Origin: Coriobacteriaceae bacterium
Lineage (GTDB): Bacteria > Actinomycetota > Coriobacteriia > Coriobacteriales > Coriobacteriaceae
Assembly (NCBI GenBank): GCA_902363875.1
Contig: CABJBO010000032.1
Coordinates: forward strand, 485 to 20,981
Reading direction: 5' to 3'
Length of the DNA stretch: 20,497 bases
Part shown: piece by piece, positions 7,874 through 15,753 of the stretch
How positions within the stretch are numbered: position 1 is the stretch's first letter
Layout of the letters: every line of letters starts with the position of its first letter
Program-made: the position numbers and the translations under genes
The notes under the pieces: generated by a model
The model's input: the letters and a program-made list of their open reading frames with translations, nothing else
Database searches by the model: none
What the model was told of the DNA's origin: nothing

Positions 7874-9316
7874 ATGGACCAGACCGTACCCGCATACGCC
7901 ACCGAGGTGGCCGATTACGGGCGCAGCCGCGACCCCGAGCCGGGTGAGGGCGCGCTCGTTAAGAACGTGCGTCCCGAATCGCCCGCATGGGATGTGGGTA
8001 TCGAGCCGGGCATGCGCGTGCTCACGGTCAACGGTGAGCGGCTCACCGACATGATCGTGTGGCTCTGGGAGGCCGACGAAGACACCGTCGAGTTGGAGGT
8101 TTTCGACCCGCGCGACGGCACCGTCACCCCCGTGGAGCTCGATCGCTTTCCCGGCGAGGATTGGGGCCTTGAGTTCGATGGACCCATCTTTGACGGCATG
8201 CGTACCTGCGTCAACGCCTGCGTGTTCTGCTTTATGACGATGCTGCCCAAGGGCGGCCGCTCCACGCTCTACATTCGCGATGATGACTACCGCCTAAGCT
8301 TTTTGCAGGGCAACTTTGTCACGCTCACGAACCTTTCCGACGAGGACGTGCAAAACGTCATCGACCGCAACATGAGTCCGATGAACGTGTCGGTCCACGC
8401 CGTGAGCCCCGATATTCGCCGCCGCATGATGGGCCGCAACGCCCAGCGCGGTATGGACGTGCTCGAGGCCATCATGGCAGCCGGCATCGAGATTCACGCG
8501 CAGATCGTGTTGTGCCCCGGCATGAACGACGGCGAAGAACTGCTAAAGACGCTTCGCTTTTGCGAGGATCACGAACAGATCACGAGCCTGGGAATTGTGC
8601 CGCTCGGTTTTACCAAGCATCAGAACCGTTTTAGCTGGTCCTACAGCGATCAGCCCGAGCTCGCGCGCGAAACCATTGCCATGATCCGGCCCTTCCAGGA
8701 CCGTGCCTTCGTGCGCTTTGGCCGCCACACCTTCCAGATGAGCGACGAGTTCTATCTGGACGCCGGCATCGAGCCGCCTGAGGCAGACTTTTACGACGGT
8801 TACCCGCAGTACTATGACGGCATCGGCATGATCCGCTCCTATCTGGACGAGACCGACAACGTGCTCGCCGCCGATGCCGATCGCCTGACCCGCGTTCGCG
8901 AGGGAATCGCCGCCCGTGGCCAGCGCTTGCTGTGCCTCTCGGGCGCCAGCGCGCGCGATACGGTCGCGCGCTTTGTGGAATCGCCGCACGGCCTCGCCGG
9001 CACCGTCACAGCCATCAAAAACCGCTACTTTGGCGGCAACGTGGACGTGACCGGCCTCATCGTCGCCTGCGACATCTTGGAGCAACTGCCGCAGGACCTG
9101 TCGGGGGTTATGCTCTTTGTGCCTAAGCTCATGTTCAACGCTGACGGCATGACGCTTGACGAGTATCATCGTGACGATTTACTCGCAAGCCTTACCAGTC
9201 GCGGCGCCGAGGTTCATGTGGTGTCGACCATGCCGCATGAGCTGCTCGATACCCTGGAGCATATCCTTGGCATTGTGCCTGCCGACTCTACTAATTCCGC
9301 TGACCCTACCCATTAA
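7874..9316 (+). CDS. DUF512 protein with PDZ and radical-SAM-like domains
   Basis: The protein has a PDZ-like N-terminal domain (about residues 25-95, with SPAWDVGIEPGMRVLTVNG), then a CxxxCxxC cluster (Cys112, Cys116, Cys119 in CVNACVFCF). This is followed by the strongly conserved DDDYRLSFLQGNFVTLTN block and a C-terminal DUF512 domain. This architecture is typical of a widespread bacterial family next to der; the cysteine spacing suggests a radical-SAM 4Fe-4S site. Its reaction is not known to me. At 480 residues it is normal length. ATG 7874 is chosen over TTG 7862 because AAGGAG (7854-7859) lies only two bases from the TTG; the spacing to ATG is long (14), so initiation may depend on coupling to ispH. 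Confidence 0.88.
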   Translation: MDQTVPAYATEVADYGRSRDPEPGEGALVKNVRPESPAWDVGIEPGMRVLTVNGERLTDMIVWLWEADEDTVELEVFDPRDGTVTPVELDRFPGEDWGLEFDGPIFDGMRTCVNACVFCFMTMLPKGGRSTLYIRDDDYRLSFLQGNFVTLTNLSDEDVQNVIDRNMSPMNVSVHAVSPDIRRRMMGRNAQRGMDVLEAIMAAGIEIHAQIVLCPGMNDGEELLKTLRFCEDHEQITSLGIVPLGFTKHQNRFSWSYSDQPELARETIAMIRPFQDRAFVRFGRHTFQMSDEFYLDAGIEPPEADFYDGYPQYYDGIGMIRSYLDETDNVLAADADRLTRVREGIAARGQRLLCLSGASARDTVARFVESPHGLAGTVTAIKNRYFGGNVDVTGLIVACDILEQLPQDLSGVMLFVPKLMFNADGMTLDEYHRDDLLASLTSRGAEVHVVSTMPHELLDTLEHILGIVPADSTNSADPTH

Positions 9317-9326
9317 AGGAGAGCAG

Positions 9327-10661
9327 ATGAAACCTATCGTCGCCGTCGTCGGTCGCCCCAACGTGGGCAAGTCCACGCTCGTTAACCGCCTGGCCCAGAC
9401 CTCGGACGCCATCGTCCACGAGTCCCGCGGCGTCACGCGCGACCGCTCGTATCACACGGCCGATTGGAACGGCCGCGAGTTCACCATCGTCGACACGGGC
9501 GGCATCGAGCCGCTCAAGAGCGACGACGTCTTTGCCACGTCCATCCGCGACCAGGCTCTCGCCGCCGCCGAGGAAGCCGCCGTCATCCTGTTTGTGGTCG
9601 ACGGCCGCACCGGTGTCACCGAGGAGGATGAGTCGGTCGCCCGCATGCTCAAGCGCTCGGACAAGCCGGTCTTTCTGCTGGTGAACAAGCTCGATAACCC
9701 CGATCGCGAGAACGACAACATCTGGGAGTTCTATTCGCTCGGCATCGGTGAGCCCACGCCGCTCTCGGCCCTGCACGGCCATGGCACGGGTGACCTGCTC
9801 GACGACATCGTGGCCCTGCTCCCCGAGGAAGAGGATGAGGTCGCCGACGAGTTCCCCGATGCGCTCAACGTGGCCATCATCGGCCGCCCCAACGCCGGTA
9901 AGTCCTCGCTGTTCAACCGCATCCTGGGCGCCGACCGCTCCATCGTGTCCAACATCGCCGGCACCACGCGCGATGCCATCGACACCGTCGTCGAGCGTGA
10001 CGGAAAGCACTACCGCATGGTAGACACCGCGGGCATTCGCAAGAAGAGCACCGTGTACGAGAACATCGAGTACTACTCCATGGTCCGCGGCCTGCGCGCC
10101 ATCGACCGCGCCGACGTGGCACTGCTCGTCGTCGACGCCTCCGTGGGCGTCACCGAGCAGGACCAGAAGGTCATGGGCTTGGCCATCGAGCGCGGCTGCG
10201 CCATCGTGGTGCTGCTCAACAAGTGGGACCTGCTCGACGATGACCGCAAGCGCGAGGCCTGCATGGAGACCGTCGACCGCCGTCTGGGTGTCATGGCTCC
10301 CTGGGCTCAGTACCTGCGCATCTCGGCCCTGACCGGCCGCAGCGTCGAGAAGATCTGGGCCATGGTCGACGCTGCCGAGAAGACGCGTTCGCAAAAGATC
10401 TCCACCTCGCGCCTCAACACGTTCCTCACCGACCTGCGCGAGTTTGGCCACACCGTGGTGGACGGCAAGCGCCGCCTGCGCATGCACTACGTGACCCAGA
10501 CGGGCATCAACCCGCCCACGTTCACGTTCTTCGTCAACCACGGCGACCTGGTCAACGACACCTACCAGCGCTATGTCGAAAACCGCATGCGCTCGACCTT
10601 CGACTTTGCCGGCACGCCCATCCGACTCTTCTTTAGGAAGAAGGAGCAAAAGGATGCATAA
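9327..10661 (+). CDS. der: ribosome biogenesis GTPase Der (EngA)
   Basis: Der is an essential GTPase with two tandem G domains that helps assemble the 50S ribosomal subunit. Domain 1 has the P-loop GRPNVGKST (residues 9-17), DTGG and NKLD; domain 2 has GRPNAGKSS (about 186-194), DTAG and NKWD. A KH-like domain closes the protein (about the last 90 residues, including GKRRLRMHYVTQTG and NPPTF). At 444 residues it is typical. ATG 9327 is chosen because AAAGGAG lies just upstream and the protein begins at the first beta strand; the open frame before it is an extension without family similarity. The stop overlaps plsY by eight bases. Confidence 0.97.
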   Translation: MKPIVAVVGRPNVGKSTLVNRLAQTSDAIVHESRGVTRDRSYHTADWNGREFTIVDTGGIEPLKSDDVFATSIRDQALAAAEEAAVILFVVDGRTGVTEEDESVARMLKRSDKPVFLLVNKLDNPDRENDNIWEFYSLGIGEPTPLSALHGHGTGDLLDDIVALLPEEEDEVADEFPDALNVAIIGRPNAGKSSLFNRILGADRSIVSNIAGTTRDAIDTVVERDGKHYRMVDTAGIRKKSTVYENIEYYSMVRGLRAIDRADVALLVVDASVGVTEQDQKVMGLAIERGCAIVVLLNKWDLLDDDRKREACMETVDRRLGVMAPWAQYLRISALTGRSVEKIWAMVDAAEKTRSQKISTSRLNTFLTDLREFGHTVVDGKRRLRMHYVTQTGINPPTFTFFVNHGDLVNDTYQRYVENRMRSTFDFAGTPIRLFFRKKEQKDA

Positions 10662-11337
10662 TCCGATTCTGCTGACCGCCATCTGCGCCGTGGTCTCGTT
10701 CTTTATCGGAGCGATTCCGTTTGGCCTGATCCTGGGCCGCGTGTTCAACCACACCGACATTCGCAAGGCGGGCTCCGGAAACATCGGCACCACCAACGCG
10801 CTGCGCGTGGCCGGCCCCAAGGTGGCCGCGCTCACGCTGCTGCTCGACTGCCTTAAGGGCGCCATCTGTGTCATTATCGCCCGTCCGCTTATCGCCGATC
10901 TGGGCTATGGTTTTCCGCAGAACATCATGGCGCCTGGAGCCCCCGGCGACTGGATGCTCGGCGTCATTTGCCTCGCTGCCGTGTGGGGACACATCTTTTC
11001 TCCCTATCTCAACTTCCATGGCGGCAAGGGTATCGCCGTGGGCTTGGGTGTGATTCTTGCCTGGTACTGGCCCATTGGCCTGTCGCTGTTGGGCATGTTT
11101 ATCGTGGCCGTCGCCATCACCAAGTATGTGTCGGTGGGCTCGCTTGCCGCCGCCATCGGTCTTCCTATCGCTGCCTGCGCGGTCTTTCCGTACAGCAGCC
11201 TGGGTCTTAAGTTTTGCATGGCGATGATCGGCATCACCGTGGTGTGGGCCCATCGCTCGAATATCAAAAAGCTCACGTGCGGTAAGGAGTCCAAGCTCTC
11301 GTTTACCAAGCGCGTCACCGAGCCCGACGATAAGTAG
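10654..11337 (+). CDS. plsY: glycerol-3-phosphate acyltransferase PlsY
   Basis: PlsY is an integral membrane enzyme that transfers an acyl group from acyl phosphate to glycerol-3-phosphate, the first step of phospholipid synthesis in most bacteria. Signature motifs are present: GSGNIGTTN (residues 40-48), NFHGGKGIA (120-128) and the C-terminal WAHRSNIKKL. Several hydrophobic helices are evident. At 227 residues it is slightly longer than the usual 200 or so, mainly through the segment around residues 80-100 and a polar tail. Start ATG 10654 has AAGGAG at 10641-10646, inside der, and overlaps the der stop. The next gene, gpsA, makes its glycerol-3-phosphate substrate. Confidence 0.95.
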   Translation: MHNPILLTAICAVVSFFIGAIPFGLILGRVFNHTDIRKAGSGNIGTTNALRVAGPKVAALTLLLDCLKGAICVIIARPLIADLGYGFPQNIMAPGAPGDWMLGVICLAAVWGHIFSPYLNFHGGKGIAVGLGVILAWYWPIGLSLLGMFIVAVAITKYVSVGSLAAAIGLPIAACAVFPYSSLGLKFCMAMIGITVVWAHRSNIKKLTCGKESKLSFTKRVTEPDDK

Positions 11338-11346
11338 GAGAGAGTC

Positions 11347-12354
11347 ATGAATGTTGCGCTGATTGGCTCCGGCTCCTGGGGAACCGCCGTCGCCGGCCTT
11401 GCCGCCGCGCGAGCCGAGCGCGTGACCATGTGGGCCCACAGCGAGCAGACGGCCGCCGGCATTAACGGCGATCATCGTAATCCCCGCTATCTATTGGACT
11501 ACGTGCTGCCGGAAAACGTTGTCGCCACGACGGGCCTGGCCCAGGCGCTCGACGGCGCCGACGCCATTATCTTTGCCGTGCCCTCCACGCACCTGCGAAG
11601 CGTATGCCACGATGCAGCACCCTTTATCGCCGCCGACACCCCGGTGCTCTGCCTCACCAAGGGCATTGAGCCCGAGTCCGGCCTGCTCATGAGCGAGGTC
11701 ATCGCCAGCGAGATCGGCAACGAGACGCGCGTGGCGGCGCTCTCGGGCCCCAACCATGCCGAGGAGATCTGCCGCGGTGGGCTTTCCGCCGCCGTCATCG
11801 CCAGCAAAGATCCGCAGGTAGGGGAGACCTTTAAGGACCTGCTCCTGTCAACCGCCTTCCGCATCTACCTGTCGCAGGACATGACCGGTGTCGAGGTCTG
11901 CGGTGCCATGAAAAACGTCATCGCCATCGTGTGCGGTATCTCCGCCGGTACCGGCGCGGGCGACAACACGCTCGCCCTCATCATGACGCGCGGCCTGGCC
12001 GAGATCAGCCGTCTGGTTCACGCCCGCGGCGGTCAAGCCATGACCTGCATGGGTCTTGCCGGCATGGGTGACCTCATTGCCACCTGCACCTCCGAGCATT
12101 CGCGCAACCGCACCTTTGGCTACGAGTTTGCCCACGGCGTCTCGCTCGACGAGTACCAGGCACGTACGCATATGGTGGTCGAGGGCGCCGTCGCGGCCCG
12201 CAGCGTCAGTGAGCTTGCCCGTTCACTGGGCGTAGACATTCCGCTCACCTTTGCCGTGGAGCAAACGCTCTACAACGGTGTTACTTTGGATAGGGCGCTC
12301 GAGATTCTCACCGATCGCGTCCCTTCTCAAGAGTTCTACGGACTCACCGACTAG
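11347..12354 (+). CDS. gpsA: glycerol-3-phosphate dehydrogenase [NAD(P)+]
   Basis: The cytosolic enzyme reduces dihydroxyacetone phosphate to sn-glycerol-3-phosphate for phospholipid synthesis. The N-terminal Rossmann fold opens with GSGSWGTA (residues 7-14). Other family landmarks are FAVPSTHLR, LSGPNHAEE and the catalytic Lys189 in GAMKNVIAI, plus the C-terminal GLAGMGDL and the RNRTFGYE stretch. At 335 residues it is standard. A GGAGAGAG site precedes the ATG, nine bases after plsY. The adjacent plsY and the upstream plsC use its product in two consecutive acylations. Confidence 0.97.
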   Translation: MNVALIGSGSWGTAVAGLAAARAERVTMWAHSEQTAAGINGDHRNPRYLLDYVLPENVVATTGLAQALDGADAIIFAVPSTHLRSVCHDAAPFIAADTPVLCLTKGIEPESGLLMSEVIASEIGNETRVAALSGPNHAEEICRGGLSAAVIASKDPQVGETFKDLLLSTAFRIYLSQDMTGVEVCGAMKNVIAIVCGISAGTGAGDNTLALIMTRGLAEISRLVHARGGQAMTCMGLAGMGDLIATCTSEHSRNRTFGYEFAHGVSLDEYQARTHMVVEGAVAARSVSELARSLGVDIPLTFAVEQTLYNGVTLDRALEILTDRVPSQEFYGLTD

Positions 12355-12372
12355 CGCAGAAAGGCTTCTACC

Positions 12373-13044
12373 ATGGGTTCCATTAAAATCGCTCCGTCTG
12401 TCCTTTCGGCCGACATGGCCAACCTCAAGGGCGAACTCGACAAGATCGCCGGTGCCGACTACGTGCACTTCGACGTTATGGACGGTCACTTTACCGGCAA
12501 CCTCACCTTTGGCGTTGACATCCTTAAGGCCGTCAAGCGCTCCACCGATGTACCGGTCGACGCGCACCTCATGGTGACGAACCCCGACGAGACGGTCGAT
12601 TGGTACGCCGACGCCGGTGCCGACATGATCACCGTGCACTACGAGGCTTCCACGCACCTGCACCGCACGCTCACGCATCTGCAGCAGCTCGGCGTCAAGG
12701 CCGGCGTGGTGCTCAACCCCGCCACCCCCGTGTGCGTGCTCGAGAGCATCATCGACGTCGTCGATATGGTGCTGCTGATGAGCGTGAACCCCGGCTTTGG
12801 CGGCCAGAGCTTTATCCCGGGCACCATCGCAAAGCTTCACGAGCTCAAGGCCATGTGCGAGCGCCACGGCGTGTCGCCCCTGATCGAGGTCGACGGCGGT
12901 ATCTCTTCCAAGAACATCGCCGAGGTCGTCAAGGCCGGCGCCAACGTGCTCGTGGCCGGCTCCGCCGTATTTAAGTCCGAAGATCCCGCTGCCGAGGTTG
13001 CGCTGCTGCAGAAGCTGGGCAACGAGGCCGCACAGGAGGCATAA
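12373..13044 (+). CDS. rpe: ribulose-phosphate 3-epimerase
   Basis: The enzyme interconverts ribulose-5-phosphate and xylulose-5-phosphate in the pentose phosphate pathway. It is a TIM barrel with the family motifs SVLSADMANL (residues 10-19), HFDVMDGHF (32-40, carrying metal ligands and a catalytic Asp), DAHLMV (about 64-69), MSVNPGFGGQSF (about 136-147) and the phosphate-binding EVDGGI and VAGSAVF segments. Its 223 residues match the family. Eighteen bases separate it from gpsA, with AGAAAGG as ribosome site. Its tail carries the AGGAGG used by the next gene. The neighbours give no obvious pathway link beyond shared housekeeping transcription. Confidence 0.96.
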   Translation: MGSIKIAPSVLSADMANLKGELDKIAGADYVHFDVMDGHFTGNLTFGVDILKAVKRSTDVPVDAHLMVTNPDETVDWYADAGADMITVHYEASTHLHRTLTHLQQLGVKAGVVLNPATPVCVLESIIDVVDMVLLMSVNPGFGGQSFIPGTIAKLHELKAMCERHGVSPLIEVDGGISSKNIAEVVKAGANVLVAGSAVFKSEDPAAEVALLQKLGNEAAQEA

Positions 13045-13050
13045 ACCCTT

Positions 13051-14229
13051 ATGACCGCAGGTCAAAACCGCATACCCGTGAATCTTGACTATGCCGCCTC
13101 GACGCCCATGCGCGCCGAGGCGCTCCTTGCGCAGCGCGAGTACGATGACAGCGAGCTTGCCGGCGTCAACCCCAACTCGCTGCATTCGCTTGGCCGCAAG
13201 GCCGCTGCGCGCCTAGAAGTGGCACGTCGCGAGATTGCCCGCAGCTTTGGTGCGCGCGTCCGCCCGTCCGAGATCATTTTGACCAACGGCGGCACCGAGG
13301 CAAACCAGCTGGCGCTCCTCGGTCTTGCCGAGGGCGCTCGTCAGCACGATCGCAAGCGCGACCGTGTCATCGTTTCGGCCATCGAGCACGATTCGATTCT
13401 GGACAACCTGCCGCTGCTGCGCGCCGCCGGCTTTTCCGTCGACCTGGTGCAGCCCTGCCGTGCGGGCTACATTGAGCCTGCCGCGCTCACCGAGTTGCTC
13501 GCAGACGACGTGGCGCTCGTGAGCATCATGGTTGCCAACAACGAGACCGGCGTGGTGCAGCCCATCCGCGAGCTTGCCGCCGCCACACATGCTGCCGGCG
13601 CCTTGTTTCATACCGATGCCATCCAGGGCTACTTACATATTCCGCTCGATGTCACCGAGCTGGGAGTTGACGCTATGACCGTTGCAGCGCACAAGATTGG
13701 CGGCCCCGTGGCATCCGGCGCGCTCTACCTTAAGAGCCGCACGCCGCTGCGCCCGCGCATCTTTGGCGGCGGACAGGAGGCCGGCCGTCGTGCCGGAACG
13801 CAGGACCTGCGCACGCAGCTGGCTTTTGCCGCTGCCGCTTCCGCGCTGTTGCCGAATGTTGCCCAGGAGCGCACAACGCTGCAGGCCTTATCCGATAAGC
13901 TCTACGCTACGCTTACGGCCCATCCTCGCATTCACGCCACGATGGGCGACTATGTGCATGCCGACCGTCTGCCGGGTATGGTTTCGATCTACATTGACGG
14001 AATGGACTCCGAGGAGCTCATCATCAAGCTCGACGCCGCCGGCTTTGAGGTTTCGGCCGGATCGGCCTGCTCGAGCGGCAGCATGGATCCCAGCCACGTT
14101 TTGAGCGCGATGGGCATCGGTCGCGAGCAGGCGCTGGGTGCCCTGCGCATCTCCTTCGATGACCGCGTGAACCCAGCTGACCTGGACGACTTTGCCCAAG
14201 CGCTGCTGTCGATCGTGGGTGCGGCATGA
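13051..14229 (+). CDS. cysteine desulfurase (IscS/NifS type)
   Basis: This PLP-dependent enzyme removes sulfur from cysteine as a persulfide for iron-sulfur clusters or thio-modified tRNA. Lys215 in AAHKIGGP is the PLP Schiff-base lysine, and HTDAIQ (His187 to Gln192) lies at the cofactor. Cys340 in SAGSACSSGS is the persulfide carrier, with the Ser/Gly context of group I enzymes, though this one is not adjacent to iscU or thiI. GGGQEAGRRAGTQ is the typical substrate-binding loop. At 392 residues it is normal. Ribosome site AGGAGG (13034-13039) is at a long spacing of 11. Its last four bases (ATGA) overlap the Nif3-like gene. The acceptor protein cannot be named. Confidence 0.93.
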   Translation: MTAGQNRIPVNLDYAASTPMRAEALLAQREYDDSELAGVNPNSLHSLGRKAAARLEVARREIARSFGARVRPSEIILTNGGTEANQLALLGLAEGARQHDRKRDRVIVSAIEHDSILDNLPLLRAAGFSVDLVQPCRAGYIEPAALTELLADDVALVSIMVANNETGVVQPIRELAAATHAAGALFHTDAIQGYLHIPLDVTELGVDAMTVAAHKIGGPVASGALYLKSRTPLRPRIFGGGQEAGRRAGTQDLRTQLAFAAAASALLPNVAQERTTLQALSDKLYATLTAHPRIHATMGDYVHADRLPGMVSIYIDGMDSEELIIKLDAAGFEVSAGSACSSGSMDPSHVLSAMGIGREQALGALRISFDDRVNPADLDDFAQALLSIVGAA

Positions 14230-15035
14230 TCGTCGCCGACCTTGAGCGCGCTCTGCTGACGCGCTATCCCAAGACGGACGCCGAGGGCTGGGATCATGTA
14301 GGGCTCTCCGTGGGCGACCCTGCCGCCGAGATTACCGGCGTGGCCTGCGCGCTCGATGCGACCGAAGCTAATGTTCGCCGTGCACAAGATGCCGGTGCCA
14401 ACGTGCTGCTGACGCATCATCCTATCTACATCAAGGCGCCTGAGGCGTTTTGTCCGTCGGATTCCGCACGCCCCCAGTGCAGCGCGGCGCTCTATGAGGC
14501 GGCCCGTTGCGGCGTGAGCATCATATCGCTCCACACCAACCTGGACCGCTCGCACGAAGCGCGCATTCGCCTGAGTGAGTTGCTGGGCGCTGAGCCCATG
14601 AGCTCGCTGGAACATATGGACGCGCCTGAGCTCACCGGACTGGGCGCACTCGCGACCCTCCACGACGTCTGCAGCCTGCGCGATCTCGCCAACCGTGCCG
14701 CCACAGCCTATGGCAGCGACCCGCGCGTATGGGGCGAAGCCGAGCGCCCGTGCCGCACCGTCGCCATTCTGGGCGGCTCCCTGGGCGACTTTGGTGAGCT
14801 TGCCATTGCCGCCGGTGCAGATGTCATCGTGACCGGTGAGGCCGGCTACCACGTGGCCCAGGATCTTGCCTTGCGCGGGCTGCCGGTGATCTTGCTCGGC
14901 CACGACCGCTCTGAGGAGCCGTTCGTTGATATATTGATGAACTCTGCAGTTGACGCCGGGGTCGACCCCCGTCATGCGATTAAAATACTGAACCCTTGCC
15001 AATGGTGGACTGTGACAAAAGGAGAGAACTTATGA
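14226..15035 (+). CDS. Nif3-like dinuclear metal centre protein (DUF34)
   Basis: Members of this family, once named GTP cyclohydrolase 1 type 2, bind two metal ions; their physiological role is not settled. Metal ligands are visible in LLTHHP (His64, His65), LHTNLD (His103, Asp107) and GHDRSEE (His226, Glu230); GEAGYH (about 204-209) is the conserved companion segment. The protein is 269 residues, the short version lacking the inserted PII-like domain. It starts inside the stop of the cysteine desulfurase gene (ATGA) and ends with another ATGA overlap to the next gene. The pairing with a coiled-coil zinc-ribbon protein is a recurring bacterial gene neighbourhood. Confidence 0.9.
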   Translation: MIVADLERALLTRYPKTDAEGWDHVGLSVGDPAAEITGVACALDATEANVRRAQDAGANVLLTHHPIYIKAPEAFCPSDSARPQCSAALYEAARCGVSIISLHTNLDRSHEARIRLSELLGAEPMSSLEHMDAPELTGLGALATLHDVCSLRDLANRAATAYGSDPRVWGEAERPCRTVAILGGSLGDFGELAIAAGADVIVTGEAGYHVAQDLALRGLPVILLGHDRSEEPFVDILMNSAVDAGVDPRHAIKILNPCQWWTVTKGENL

Positions 15036-15751
15036 GCGCCGGCGCTACGCTACTCAAGCTGCAACAGATCGATTTGGAGCTCGCCCGCAACAAGAGCGAA
15101 CTTGCCAATATGCCGGAGCTCAAGGAGCTCGCTTCCAAGCGCAAGACCTATGTGAAGCTCAAGTCCGAGATGACCAAGCTCTACGCCCTGCGCAAGGACC
15201 TGGACATTGAGCTCGACGATCTCAACACCACCGAGATTCAGACCAACAACGCCATCGAGGCCGCCAAGAAGCGTCACGTCGACGGCTCCGACTACCGCGA
15301 GGTTCAGGACCTGGAGAATGAGCTCGCCACCCTGGCCAAGCGTCTGGACAAGATCGAGCACACCCGCAAGGACGTCGTTGTCGCCCATAAGGAGGCGCTC
15401 GACCGCGAGGCCCGCGCGCAGGCGATCATCGCCAAGTTCGAGGAGGGCGTGAAGGCCGATACCAAGGCCGCCCGCGCCAAGGCTGCCGACCTGCAGGCTC
15501 AGATCGACGCCGCCACGAAGGAGCGCACCGCGCTTGCCGCTACGCTACCGGCCGACGTGCTCACCGACTACGAGCGCCTGCTCAAGCAGTTCCGCGGGCT
15601 GGCCGTCGAGACCATCCAGGGCAACATCCCCACGGTCTGCCACACCGCGCTGCAGGCATCGTCCATGAGCGACCTCAACCACGACGGTAGCGAGATTACG
15701 CACTGCCCGTACTGCCACCGCCTCTTGGTACTCCCGAGCAAGGAAGCCTAG
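15032..15751 (+). CDS. coiled-coil zinc-ribbon protein (zf-RING_7 type)
   Basis: Nearly the whole protein (residues 5-185) is a charged heptad-like coiled coil, followed by a short C-terminal zinc-ribbon region. In the usual family this ribbon has two CxxC pairs. Here the second pair is intact (CPYC, Cys225 and Cys228) but the first has only Cys203 (PTVCH), with Pro at the position of the partner cysteine. His204 or His224 could substitute as a ligand. The biochemical role of the family is not established; a nucleic-acid or membrane-trafficking link has been suggested from context only. AAAGGAGAG precedes the ATG, and the ATGA overlap with the Nif3-like gene implies coupling. It has 239 residues and ends two bases before coaBC. 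Confidence 0.88.
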   Translation: MSAGATLLKLQQIDLELARNKSELANMPELKELASKRKTYVKLKSEMTKLYALRKDLDIELDDLNTTEIQTNNAIEAAKKRHVDGSDYREVQDLENELATLAKRLDKIEHTRKDVVVAHKEALDREARAQAIIAKFEEGVKADTKAARAKAADLQAQIDAATKERTALAATLPADVLTDYERLLKQFRGLAVETIQGNIPTVCHTALQASSMSDLNHDGSEITHCPYCHRLLVLPSKEA

Positions 15752-15753
15752 CG

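Noticed and set aside
9156..9326. Longer N-terminus for Der
   Set aside because: The upstream codons overlap the end of the DUF512 gene in another frame and lack similarity to Der, and the ATG at 9327 has its own strong ribosome site.
9306..10874. Minus-strand open frame of over 500 codons opposite der
   Set aside because: It mirrors der exactly, has Val/Asp/His-rich low-complexity sequence and no ribosome site. Such frames arise from the strong third-position GC bias of the real gene.
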